5,375 nucleotides of DNA from Dehalococcoidia bacterium. GTDB lineage: Bacteria; Chloroflexota; Dehalococcoidia; SAR202; UBA826. A program made the translations under genes and the position numbers. Below, piece after piece: positions 1 to 5,375 of this stretch. The stretch spans positions 2,720-8,094 of the forward strand of contig DTSF01000269.1 in NCBI GenBank assembly GCA_012965485.1, written 5' to 3'. The notes under the pieces are model-generated. The model searched no databases. It was not told the origin of the DNA and saw nothing but the letters and a program-made list of their open reading frames with translations. Every line of letters begins with the position of its first letter. Position 1 is the stretch's first letter.

Positions 1-35
1 CTCTTCAATATTACGGTTCAAAAATTCAAAGCATC
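1..35 (+). repeat. Left arm of a perfect 35-bp inverted repeat (displaced copy of dtd)
   Basis: These 35 bases equal the reverse complement of 283-317 without a mismatch. Read on the plus strand they encode LFNITVQKFKA, a stretch of Dtd (residues 105-115). The next base differs (A here, C in dtd), the following GGA agrees by chance or shared codon use, and then the sequences diverge. The copy joins nadC at GCATC, a short microhomology. It is probably a chimeric joint of amplification or assembly, not a functional repeat. Confidence 0.9.
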
Positions 36-153
36 AGGAGGTATTAATTTGAAAACTGTTAGATCGGTCGCCGAAACAGGAGTAAATCTAATCTCAGTGG
101 GAGCGATAACTCACTCAGCGCCGAATCTAGATTTGAGTTTAGATATTGATTAA
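31..153 (+). CDS. nadC: Nicotinate-nucleotide pyrophosphorylase (quinolinate phosphoribosyltransferase), C-terminal fragment only
   Basis: The last 40 residues of NadC, the cytoplasmic enzyme that converts quinolinate and PRPP to nicotinate mononucleotide, CO2 and pyrophosphate in NAD synthesis. The fragment begins ASGGINLKTV, continues with AETGVNLISVGAITHS and ends LDLSLDID before TAA at 151-153. The ASGG loop, AETGVD-like strand, SVGAxTHS motif and LDxSLDI end are the usual C-terminal hallmarks of the family. The reading frame is open to base 1, but the ten residues before ASGG (LFNITVQKFK) are not NadC: bases 1-35 are an exact inverted copy of part of dtd. In NadC a Glu normally precedes (A/S)SGG and helps bind the ribose phosphate substrate; here it is Lys, contributed by the dtd-derived bases. 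The true gene therefore enters the window at about base 29-31 and the rest is missing. It converges on dtd with a 32-bp gap. Identity is confident; the left boundary is an inference. Confidence 0.88.
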   Translation, partial: ASGGINLKTVRSVAETGVNLISVGAITHSAPNLDLSLDID

Positions 154-157
154 TCCA

Positions 158-177
158 AGGACTGAATATCAGTTCCT
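158..177. terminator. Possible weak hairpin between convergent nadC and dtd
   Basis: AGGACTGA (158-165) can pair with TCAG-T-TCCT (169-177) to make an 8-bp stem with one bulged T and a 3-base ATA loop. It lies in the 32-bp gap between the stop codons of the convergent genes, where a shared terminator would be expected. A run of six T (190-195) follows on the plus strand, but 12 bases beyond the stem, and no T-run follows on the minus strand. The case rests mainly on position and is weak. Confidence 0.25.
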
Positions 178-185
178 ATATCTAA

Positions 186-629
186 CTAGTTTTTTGAATC
201 GATAAATATGGTGACTGGGCCATCATTAATCAAAGACACTTGCATTTCCTCTTGGAATTTTCCAGTCTCCACTTTTAATCCGGATGCTTTGAATTTTTGA
301 ACCGTAATATTGAAGAGTTTTGACGCATCGCTGGGTTCCATAGCACTTATAAAACTCGGCCTCTTACCTTTCCTGGTATCCGCATATAACGTAAATTGGC
401 TCACTATTAATAAATCACCTTTTATGTCTTGAATAGACAAATCAAATTTACCTTCCTGATTGTTAAAAATGCGAAGTCCTAGAGTTTTAGCTACAAGGTA
501 ATTGACATCTTCGGCATTATCCCCGACGGCGATTCCGACAAAAACCAAAAGTCCCTTTTGAATTTCCCCAACAACGGAATCTGAAACTTTTACATTAGCA
601 GAGTTAACTCTTTGCAGAATTACCCTCAT
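186..629 (-). CDS. dtd: D-aminoacyl-tRNA deacylase
   Basis: A 147-residue protein, the normal length for Dtd, a cytoplasmic homodimer that hydrolyses D-amino acids (and mischarged glycine) from tRNA and so keeps them out of protein. It starts MRVILQRV, typical of the family. Both active-site signatures are present: SQFTLYAD (residues 77-84) followed by KGKRPSF (87-93), and NDGPVT (135-140), which contains the Gly-cisPro pair that gives the enzyme its chirality filter. The ATG at 627-629 overlaps the TGA of the upstream zinc-ribbon gene as ATGA, and no strong ribosome binding site is visible, so translation is probably coupled. The gene ends in TAG at 186-188 and converges on nadC. Residues 105-115 are encoded by 283-317, the segment that reappears inverted at the left edge of the window. 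The gene itself looks intact. Confidence 0.96.
   Translation of the reverse strand: MRVILQRVNSANVKVSDSVVGEIQKGLLVFVGIAVGDNAEDVNYLVAKTLGLRIFNNQEGKFDLSIQDIKGDLLIVSQFTLYADTRKGKRPSFISAMEPSDASKLFNITVQKFKASGLKVETGKFQEEMQVSLINDGPVTIFIDSKN
283..317 (-). repeat. Right arm of the 35-bp inverted repeat, native copy inside dtd
   Basis: This is the parental copy of the repeat, because it lies within an intact and conserved dtd reading frame. The inverted copy is at 1-35, so the arms are separated by 247 bases holding the nadC end, the intergenic gap and the dtd 3' end. Confidence 0.9.
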
Positions 630-985
630 TGTTCCGGCTGGGATGTAGTTTTAGATCCTGATGAGGCAGAGCTATCTGATGAAGAAGCTTTTTTGTCGCT
701 TCCTGGCTTCGGCTCTGTTGGAGAAGATGACTTCGTGTCTGGGCTCGATTCACTACTAGCAGCGTCGGTTTCCGAGGAATTAGTGTTCTTACCTGAGGAA
801 CTACCCTTTTTACCGTAGTCATTAACGTACCAACCGCTACCTTTAAAAACTATCGGCACCGCGGAAAATTGCCTTGTTGCCAAGTTGTCACAGCTGTTAC
901 AAGGTTGATCCACCGAGTCACTAAAACGAAGCCTCAGCTCAAATTCTGAGCCACATTCTTCACATCTATAATCATATGTTGGCAA
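626..985 (-). CDS. FmdB-family zinc-ribbon protein with Ser-rich tail
   Basis: A small putative regulatory zinc-ribbon protein (FmdB/CxxC_CxxC_SSSS family) of unproven function. With the TTG at 983-985 as start the product has 119 residues and begins (M)PTYDYRCEECG, matching the family's usual MPxYxYxCxxCG beginning. Four cysteines, C8, C11, C29 and C32, form two CxxC knuckles that should bind one zinc. The conserved FKGSGWYVNDYG block follows at 47-58. The last 60 or so residues are a low-complexity Ser/Thr/Lys/Pro tail, probably disordered, as is common in this family. The frame is open upstream to a TTG at 1022-1024, but that codon lies between the -10 box and the expected transcription start, so it is unlikely to be in the mRNA. 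A GTG at 992-994 is an alternative. No good Shine-Dalgarno is seen for either start. The stop overlaps the dtd start as ATGA, indicating co-transcription and coupling with dtd. Confidence 0.85.
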   Translation of the reverse strand: MPTYDYRCEECGSEFELRLRFSDSVDQPCNSCDNLATRQFSAVPIVFKGSGWYVNDYGKKGSSSGKNTNSSETDAASSESSPDTKSSSPTEPKPGSDKKASSSDSSASSGSKTTSQPEQ

Positions 986-1026
986 CCTTAACACCGTCCC
1001 AAAATCGTTATTGCGCTCAAACAATT

Positions 1027-1055
1027 AATCTAGCATTGGGTATATGCCGTGTCAA
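1027..1055 (-). promoter_or_regulatory. Sigma70-type promoter with extended -10 for the zinc-ribbon-dtd unit
   Basis: On the minus strand a perfect -35 box TTGACA (1050-1055) is followed after exactly 17 bases by TAGATT (1027-1032), which matches the TATAAT consensus at 4 of 6 positions. It is preceded by TGC (1033-1035), the TGn extension of an extended -10. Transcription should begin near 1019-1021, giving a leader of roughly 25-35 bases to the GTG or TTG start. It sits in the gap between purL and the zinc-ribbon gene, where a new transcription unit is expected. No operator-like repeat is obvious. Confidence 0.7.
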
Positions 1056-1101
1056 ACCCCCTTACTGAAACTGCAAATAAAAAAAGCGAGCAAATGGCCT
1101 T

Positions 1102-3294
1102 TTACAACCCGACCATCCAAGCCTCCGAAATTTCAGCAACTGAGACATTCAGCAGCCCCGGAACATATAATCGCTCACCGCCAACGCTACCCAGGTTTAG
1201 CACTTCGACCTGATAGTCAATGCACAATTGCATCACCTCATCGATATTATCTTTCTTAACAGAAATCACTATTCTAGATTGTTGTTCTCCAAAAAGTTGA
1301 ACATCCCATCGTCCTCTAGTTTCGAATTCACCTTTAAACCCAATCTCACCTTTTATACAAGATTCCGCTATTGCAACTGCTAATCCACCTTCTGAACAAT
1401 CATGGGCCGATTTCACTAAATCATGTTGAATAAGATTTCTACATAATTTTTGTACTGAGATTTCCTTCTCCAAATCTATTGATGGCTGACCGGCAATTAA
1501 ATCGTGAAAAATTTCCAGATATTCACTTCCGGCAAGGTAGTTAACGTCACAGACAACCTCAGAGGATCCAAGCAATAACACCACATCATCATCATTTTTA
1601 AAGCTCATATCTACATGATTCCTGACATTTTCAGTGAGGCCCACAGCCCCTACAACGGGAGTGGGATATATAGGAGTACCTTGTGTTTCATTGTATAAAC
1701 TCACATTTCCGCTTACCACTGGACTTGAAAATTTTGTACTGGCATCTGCCATACCCTTAACACAATTTTCAAGTTGGAAATATACCTCAGGTTTTTCCGG
1801 ATTACCAAAATTCAGACAATTTGTGAGAGCTATTGGTTCGGCCCCGGTGCAGGACACATTCCTGCAAGCTTCAGCGACGGCTATTTGGCCACCTACATAG
1901 GGATCCAGATATGCAAGACGCCCATTCCCATCAGTAGAGGCTGATATACCTTTCTCAGTTCCTTTTATGCGAATGAGCGATCCATCAGAACCAGGTGGTA
2001 TCACCGTATTAGTTTGAACCTGATGATCATATTTTTGGTACACGGACTGACGACAAGCTAAATTGGAAGTGGACAAAAGCCTCAATAAAACCATATTCGG
2101 AGCGATATCCGGAACATTTATCTGATTTAAATCGTAGTTTTGTAATTGTTCCAGATATGGGGGGGTAGTTGAATCTATGACATATTGCGGAGGGTCTGTA
2201 AGCAATCCTACGGGTAGATCGGCCAATAATTGAGTCCCACTCACAATATGGACTCGATTGGACGTAGTAACTTTGCCTATTATCGAATTATCGATGTCCC
2301 ATCGGTCAAATATTTCTTTCACACTTTCAGCATTCTCAGGTTTAACAGAAACTAACATACGCTCTTGGGTCTCAGACAACATAACCTCATATGGAGACAT
2401 ATCATCATCTCTCCGAGGTACCGAATCAATATCAATCTCAATACCAGTTGAGCCACTGGCGGCGCATTCCACCGACGCACTACTCAGGCCAGCCGCCCCT
2501 AAATCTTGCATTCCATCAATCTTTCCCGATTTAGCAACTTCAAGACAAGATTCAATCAGTATTTTTTCGAGAAAAGGATTTCCAACCTGGACTGTCGGCC
2601 TTAATTCCCTCTCATCTTCAAAACTCCTTGAAGCCAAGCCGGAGGCTCCATGAATTCCATCTTTCCCCGTCCCAGACCCTGCTAGTATCAATAAATTTCC
2701 GCTGCTTCCAGAAGTAGCTTTAACAAGCTCATCCACTCTTAATAACCCTATGCACATGGCATTTACTAATGGATTGCCAGAATAACATTCAGCAAAAACC
2801 ACCTCTCCGCCAATGTTGGGAACCCCGATACAGTTTCCATATCCAGAAATACCGGATACAACCCCGTCAAAAAGATATTTATTTCTTTCATTTACCAAAG
2901 GTCCAAACCTGAGTGAGTTCAACAGCGCAATAGGTCTCGCACCCATGGCAAATATATCCCGTACTATCCCTCCAATTCCAGTGGCGGCCCCCTGGTATGG
3001 TTCTATAGCGGATGGGTGGTTGTGAGACTCTATTTTGAAAACAATCGCATACCCATCTCCTATATCTACTACCCCGGCATTTTCTTCTCCAGGATTTACC
3101 AAAAGTCTCGGATTATCTGAAGCAAACAATTTAAGTAACGGCTTTGAATGCTTGTACCCACAATGCTCGCTCCAAAGAGATCCAAACAATCCGAGTTCCA
3201 GGTGATTTGGCTCTCTTCCTAATCTTTCGACAATGACCTCGTATTCAGCGGAGGATATTGCGAGCTCATCCAATATATCCTTGTCAAATGCCAT
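1102..3294 (-). CDS. purL: Phosphoribosylformylglycinamidine synthase, synthetase subunit
   Basis: The ATP-dependent large subunit of FGAM synthetase, which amidates FGAR with ammonia delivered from PurQ in de novo purine synthesis. From the ATG at 3292-3294 it has 730 residues, typical of the small (Bacillus/Thermotoga) PurL type rather than the roughly 1,300-residue fused form. Hallmarks in order: LWSEHCGYKHSKP (about 40-52); ESHNHPS (89-95) with the conserved His; GAATGIGGIVRD (102-113); GGEVVF (162-167); TGKDGIHGAS (209-218); MQDLGAAGL (262-270); SPYEVMLSETQERML (300-314). In the second AIRS-like half there are SGNVSLYNET (528-537) and HDCSEGG (631-637). The frame is open to a TTG at 3328-3330, which would overlap the preceding EamA gene by 11 bases. 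I prefer the ATG because homologues begin about 40 residues before WSEHC, although its ribosome binding site is weak (a GAAGG lies rather far upstream). It is the last gene of the yqeY-purQ-eamA-eamA-purL run and appears intact. Confidence 0.96.
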   Translation of the reverse strand: MAFDKDILDELAISSAEYEVIVERLGREPNHLELGLFGSLWSEHCGYKHSKPLLKLFASDNPRLLVNPGEENAGVVDIGDGYAIVFKIESHNHPSAIEPYQGAATGIGGIVRDIFAMGARPIALLNSLRFGPLVNERNKYLFDGVVSGISGYGNCIGVPNIGGEVVFAECYSGNPLVNAMCIGLLRVDELVKATSGSSGNLLILAGSGTGKDGIHGASGLASRSFEDERELRPTVQVGNPFLEKILIESCLEVAKSGKIDGMQDLGAAGLSSASVECAASGSTGIEIDIDSVPRRDDDMSPYEVMLSETQERMLVSVKPENAESVKEIFDRWDIDNSIIGKVTTSNRVHIVSGTQLLADLPVGLLTDPPQYVIDSTTPPYLEQLQNYDLNQINVPDIAPNMVLLRLLSTSNLACRQSVYQKYDHQVQTNTVIPPGSDGSLIRIKGTEKGISASTDGNGRLAYLDPYVGGQIAVAEACRNVSCTGAEPIALTNCLNFGNPEKPEVYFQLENCVKGMADASTKFSSPVVSGNVSLYNETQGTPIYPTPVVGAVGLTENVRNHVDMSFKNDDDVVLLLGSSEVVCDVNYLAGSEYLEIFHDLIAGQPSIDLEKEISVQKLCRNLIQHDLVKSAHDCSEGGLAVAIAESCIKGEIGFKGEFETRGRWDVQLFGEQQSRIVISVKKDNIDEVMQLCIDYQVEVLNLGSVGGERLYVPGLLNVSVAEISEAWMVGL

Positions 3295-3319
3295 ATTTCT
3301 TACAATCCATATACCTTCA

Positions 3320-3775
3320 TTAAGTTCCAAACCCTACAAACAATACTCCAATGACTACAATTATCGCCCCAGCGACAGTTTGTTTGGTAACCTTTTCTAT
3401 TCCTCGTAAAAATAGTGATGCCGCTAATATTGTTATTAGAGGATAAACAGCTACTATGGGGGCTACAACCACTACCTGGGTTACATTTAGAGCCAAGTAC
3501 CACCCTGAGACACCTAAAGCAGAAGCACATCCAGACAGTCCAATTAGTACCCAAGACCGCCCAGATAGATCTCTGGCCTCCTTGCTTACAGTACCGAAAA
3601 ACACTGACCCTGTTGCAATCAACCCAAACAAAATCGAAAATGCTGAAGCAACCATGGGAGATGAGAAATCATCGGTAATTTTCTTCCCCACCAAGGCCGA
3701 CAGGGCATATAAGAAAGCTGCACAAACGGCGAAAAGGAACCCATAATAAGTAATTCTTTTTGCAGTATCCCTCAT
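3320..3775 (-). CDS. EamA/DMT-family half-transporter, second member of a pair
   Basis: A 151-residue integral membrane protein with about five hydrophobic helices (roughly 11-30, 42-62, 73-97, 99-122 and 131-150). It resembles the C-terminal half of a ten-helix EamA drug/metabolite transporter. The segment around 99-127, with Pro106 and YPLITILAASLFLRG, corresponds to the conserved proline-bearing helix of an EamA repeat, and the AGAIIVVIGVLFVG end fits the last helix. Normally both EamA repeats are in one chain of about 300 residues; here the upstream gene carries the other. The ATG at 3773-3775 overlaps the upstream TGA as ATGA, so the two products are probably made together and may assemble as a heterodimer. 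A frameshift that split a single gene is the main alternative. The gene lies just upstream of purL. The substrate cannot be told from sequence. Confidence 0.85.
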   Translation of the reverse strand: MRDTAKRITYYGFLFAVCAAFLYALSALVGKKITDDFSSPMVASAFSILFGLIATGSVFFGTVSKEARDLSGRSWVLIGLSGCASALGVSGWYLALNVTQVVVVAPIVAVYPLITILAASLFLRGIEKVTKQTVAGAIIVVIGVLFVGFGT

Positions 3776-4197
3776 TCTTGTATTACCACCAAAGTAATCC
3801 CAACAACTATCATCAAGGTGCCGATCCCTAGCATGAACCCAATAGTCTCATCTAGGAAAAGCACAGCCAATATAGCGGCAAATAACGGAGTCGATGACAC
3901 TACTGCCGATGCTTTTGAGGCGCCAACCAAGCTAATGGAGTGAAAATTAAGAAATCGACCTCCCAAAAAAGTAATTAACCCAGCCAAAATGAACCAAATA
4001 AAGGCCACCGGAGCTAAGGACAAAATTTCTTCATAATGCAAAAAAAATGCTACACCCATGGTGACGACGGTCGAAGAAATGAGTGATATCACTGTGGCTG
4101 TTTTTACACTCACAGAGGACATGCCTGCTTTTATAAAAACTGCACCCAGTCCGAAACCTAAGGCTGCCATCAGCGAAAGTAATATCCCGGTAACCAA
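3772..4197 (-). CDS. EamA/DMT-family half-transporter, first member of a pair
   Basis: A 141-residue membrane protein with about five hydrophobic helices (near 4-22, 33-54, 62-82, 88-115 and 118-139) and almost no soluble part. It resembles one EamA repeat: GFGLGAVFIKAG in helix 1, and STPLFAAILAVLFLDETI (102-119), where the Pro and the Glu after helix 4 are the usual family marks. It starts with TTG at 4195-4197, one base after the purQ stop, with a purine-rich GGGAAG a short distance upstream that could serve as ribosome binding site. ATG at codon 10 is possible but would cut into helix 1. It overlaps the second half-gene by ATGA. Exporters of amino acids, nucleobases and drugs are all known in this superfamily; the purine-operon setting hints at a purine-related or merely co-expressed role, which is inference only. 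Confidence 0.84.
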   Translation of the reverse strand: MVTGILLSLMAALGFGLGAVFIKAGMSSVSVKTATVISLISSTVVTMGVAFFLHYEEILSLAPVAFIWFILAGLITFLGGRFLNFHSISLVGASKASAVVSSTPLFAAILAVLFLDETIGFMLGIGTLMIVVGITLVVIQE

Positions 4198-4198
4198 C

Positions 4199-4897
4199 CT
4201 ACGTTTTCTTCCCTAGGTAATCAACTACAGATCCGAATATCAATTTGCCGTCGGTTCCCCCCAGCAGCGAATCACAGCAACGTTCGGGGTGGGGCATCAT
4301 ACCCAGGACGTTTCCTTCCTGGTTAGTCACTCCCGCGATATTATTTATAGACCCGTTTGGATTATTAACGACGTCCATATCACCATCCGGGGCACTATAC
4401 CGAAATATCACCTGCCCATTGTTTTCAATCTCTTTCAAGGTTTCGCGTGGAGCAAAATAGTTTCCCTCGCCATGCGATATTGGAACTGAAATGACCTGCC
4501 CTGGCCTCGCTCTAGCGGAAAATGGTGTAGAGATATTATCAACTCTTAAATCAGTCCATTGGCATCGAAACTCAAGATGGTCATTACGAATCAAAACCCC
4601 GGGGAGTAAGCCGGCTTCACACAAAATTTGGAACCCGTTGCATATCCCGAAAACTAATCCTCCAGACCGAGCAAATTTAATTAAGGATTCCATCACAGGA
4701 GAAAACCTCGCAATAGCCCCGCATCTTAGGTAATCACCGTATGAAAATCCTCCCGGTAATATGATGCAGTCATAGGCTGAAAGATCCGTCTCCTTATGCC
4801 ACACGTACTCAACCGAGACGTTAAACACCTCATCCAACACGGTGTAGCAATCCACCTCGCTCCATGTCCCAGGGAAAACAACAACTCCAAATTTCAC
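4199..4897 (-). CDS. purQ: Phosphoribosylformylglycinamidine synthase, glutaminase subunit
   Basis: A class I glutamine amidotransferase of 232 residues, the usual PurQ length. It hydrolyses glutamine and passes ammonia to PurL. The nucleophile is Cys86 in GICNGFQ (84-90), and His203 and Glu205 in MPHPER complete the triad. LPGGFSYGDYLRCGAIAR (48-65) and SHGEGNYF (141-148) are further PurQ-specific blocks. The N-terminal motif, commonly PGSNCDxD, here reads PGTWSEVDC (9-17). The start is GTG at 4895-4897, giving MKFGVVVFPG at the expected place, five bases after the yqeY stop. No strong Shine-Dalgarno is visible, so coupling to yqeY is likely. In many bacteria purS precedes purQ and purL follows it directly; here yqeY precedes, and two membrane-protein genes separate purQ from purL. 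The gene looks intact. Confidence 0.96.
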   Translation of the reverse strand: MKFGVVVFPGTWSEVDCYTVLDEVFNVSVEYVWHKETDLSAYDCIILPGGFSYGDYLRCGAIARFSPVMESLIKFARSGGLVFGICNGFQILCEAGLLPGVLIRNDHLEFRCQWTDLRVDNISTPFSARARPGQVISVPISHGEGNYFAPRETLKEIENNGQVIFRYSAPDGDMDVVNNPNGSINNIAGVTNQEGNVLGMMPHPERCCDSLLGGTDGKLIFGSVVDYLGKKT

Positions 4898-4902
4898 AAC
4901 GT

Positions 4903-5349
4903 TTACAATGCTCTCAATATTTCAGTTACGATCGTATTTACAATTTTGCCATCGGCACGACCTCTAACTTGAGGCATTACAAAACCCATAACCTTTCCCA
5001 TATCACTCAAACTTGAAGCCCCTGTCTCTAATATAGCGGCTTTAATAATCTCTTTGATTTCTTCTGGAGGGAGCTGATCCGGAAGATATACCGATATAAT
5101 ATTGATCTCTTCTGTTTCTTTATCAACCAGATCCTGTCGATTGGCAGCAAAGTATGCTTCCACACTTTCTTTGCGTTGTTGCACTTGCTTAGTAAGAACA
5201 GAAATTATTCCCTCATCATCTAAAGTGGTCTGGGAATTAATTTCCGCGTTACGTATTTCAGATAGCATTGTTCGTAACACTGTCCGCTTTAAAGCCTCTT
5301 TGTTTCTCATAGCATCTTTGAGATCTGAATCTAAAGTCTCACGTAGCAT
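4903..5349 (-). CDS. GatB/YqeY domain-containing protein
   Basis: A 148-residue YqeY-family protein, full length for this family. It resembles the C-terminal tRNA-interacting helical domain of the GatB subunit of the Asp/Glu-tRNA amidotransferase, but stands alone; its cellular role is not established. It starts MLRETLDSDLKDAMRNKE, continues with LRTMLSEIRNAEI, then a charged helical stretch (QVQQRKESVEAY), YLPDQLPPEEIKEII (88-102) and DMGKVMGFVMPQVRGRADG (115-133), all typical YqeY blocks. The ATG is at 5347-5349, and a GGGGAA lies about 13 bases upstream, slightly farther than ideal. Five bases separate its TAA from the purQ GTG, so it is probably in the same transcript. What lies upstream is outside the window; the 26 bases beyond the start hold no identifiable gene end. 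Confidence 0.92.
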   Translation of the reverse strand: MLRETLDSDLKDAMRNKEALKRTVLRTMLSEIRNAEINSQTTLDDEGIISVLTKQVQQRKESVEAYFAANRQDLVDKETEEINIISVYLPDQLPPEEIKEIIKAAILETGASSLSDMGKVMGFVMPQVRGRADGKIVNTIVTEILRAL

Positions 5350-5375
5350 TGCTTTGTATCTATTCCCCTAGTTAT

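Noticed and set aside
1..153. An in-frame fusion protein of a Dtd piece and the NadC C-terminus
   Set aside because: The frame is open to base 1, but the first 35 bases are an exact inverted copy of nearby dtd and the Lys replaces a conserved NadC Glu, so the fusion is best explained by a chimeric joint.
612..818. Plus-strand open frame opposite the Ser-rich tail of the zinc-ribbon gene
   Set aside because: It encodes a biased acidic Leu/Ser/Glu sequence that simply mirrors the Ser-rich codons of the real gene, with no recognisable domain.
1079..1100. A purL terminator: a minus-strand run of seven T just after the purL stop
   Set aside because: I could not form a convincing GC-rich stem directly before the T-run; only a short A/T pairing with a poor interior is possible.
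2258..2653. A 131-codon plus-strand frame inside purL
   Set aside because: It lies antisense to highly conserved PurL motifs, has no ribosome binding site and no family resemblance.
3328..3330. TTG start giving a 742-residue PurL
   Set aside because: It overlaps the upstream gene by 11 bases and adds twelve residues not expected before the family's N-terminus; the ATG at 3292-3294 fits better, though not decisively.
3456..3746. Plus-strand frames opposite the second EamA half-gene
   Set aside because: The opposite strand encodes a coherent five-helix membrane protein; the plus-strand frames overlap one another and show no domain.

Overview
This window carries conserved bacterial housekeeping genes, nearly all on the minus strand, and ends on its left side in a suspicious junction. 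Base composition is moderate (somewhat below 50% GC by eye). Genes are tightly packed and several use GTG or TTG starts. The gene set (a two-subunit-type PurL with separate PurQ, an FmdB-type zinc ribbon next to Dtd, YqeY upstream of purQ) and the protein style suggest a bacterium, perhaps a Chloroflexota relative such as the marine SAR202/Dehalococcoidia group. That placement is inference from protein flavour only.

The right-hand block, read on the minus strand from 5349 down to 1102, looks like one operon: yqeY (GatB/YqeY), purQ, two half-sized EamA/DMT membrane proteins, purL. Gaps are 5 bp, 1 bp, a 4-bp ATGA overlap, and about 25 bp. PurQ and PurL are two subunits of FGAM synthetase, the fourth step of purine synthesis: PurQ releases ammonia from glutamine and PurL uses it with ATP to amidate FGAR. 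The two EamA half-proteins sit between them and are probably translated by coupling; their substrate is unknown. The third subunit, PurS, is not in the window.

The left-hand block, 1055 down to 186, is a second minus-strand unit: a near-consensus sigma70-type promoter (TTGACA, 17 bp, extended -10) followed by an FmdB-family zinc-ribbon gene and dtd (D-aminoacyl-tRNA deacylase), overlapping by ATGA. The promoter position argues for an internal TTG or GTG start of the zinc-ribbon gene.

At the far left, on the plus strand, is the 3' end of nadC (positions about 31-153), convergent with dtd. The first 35 bases of the window are an exact inverted copy of an internal piece of dtd (283-317), joined in frame to nadC at the shared bases GCATC. 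This looks like a chimeric junction (for example from whole-genome amplification, or an assembly edge) rather than biology, and is the most notable irregularity. I found no convincing new biological system: no mobile elements, CRISPR arrays, RNA genes or defence genes are visible.
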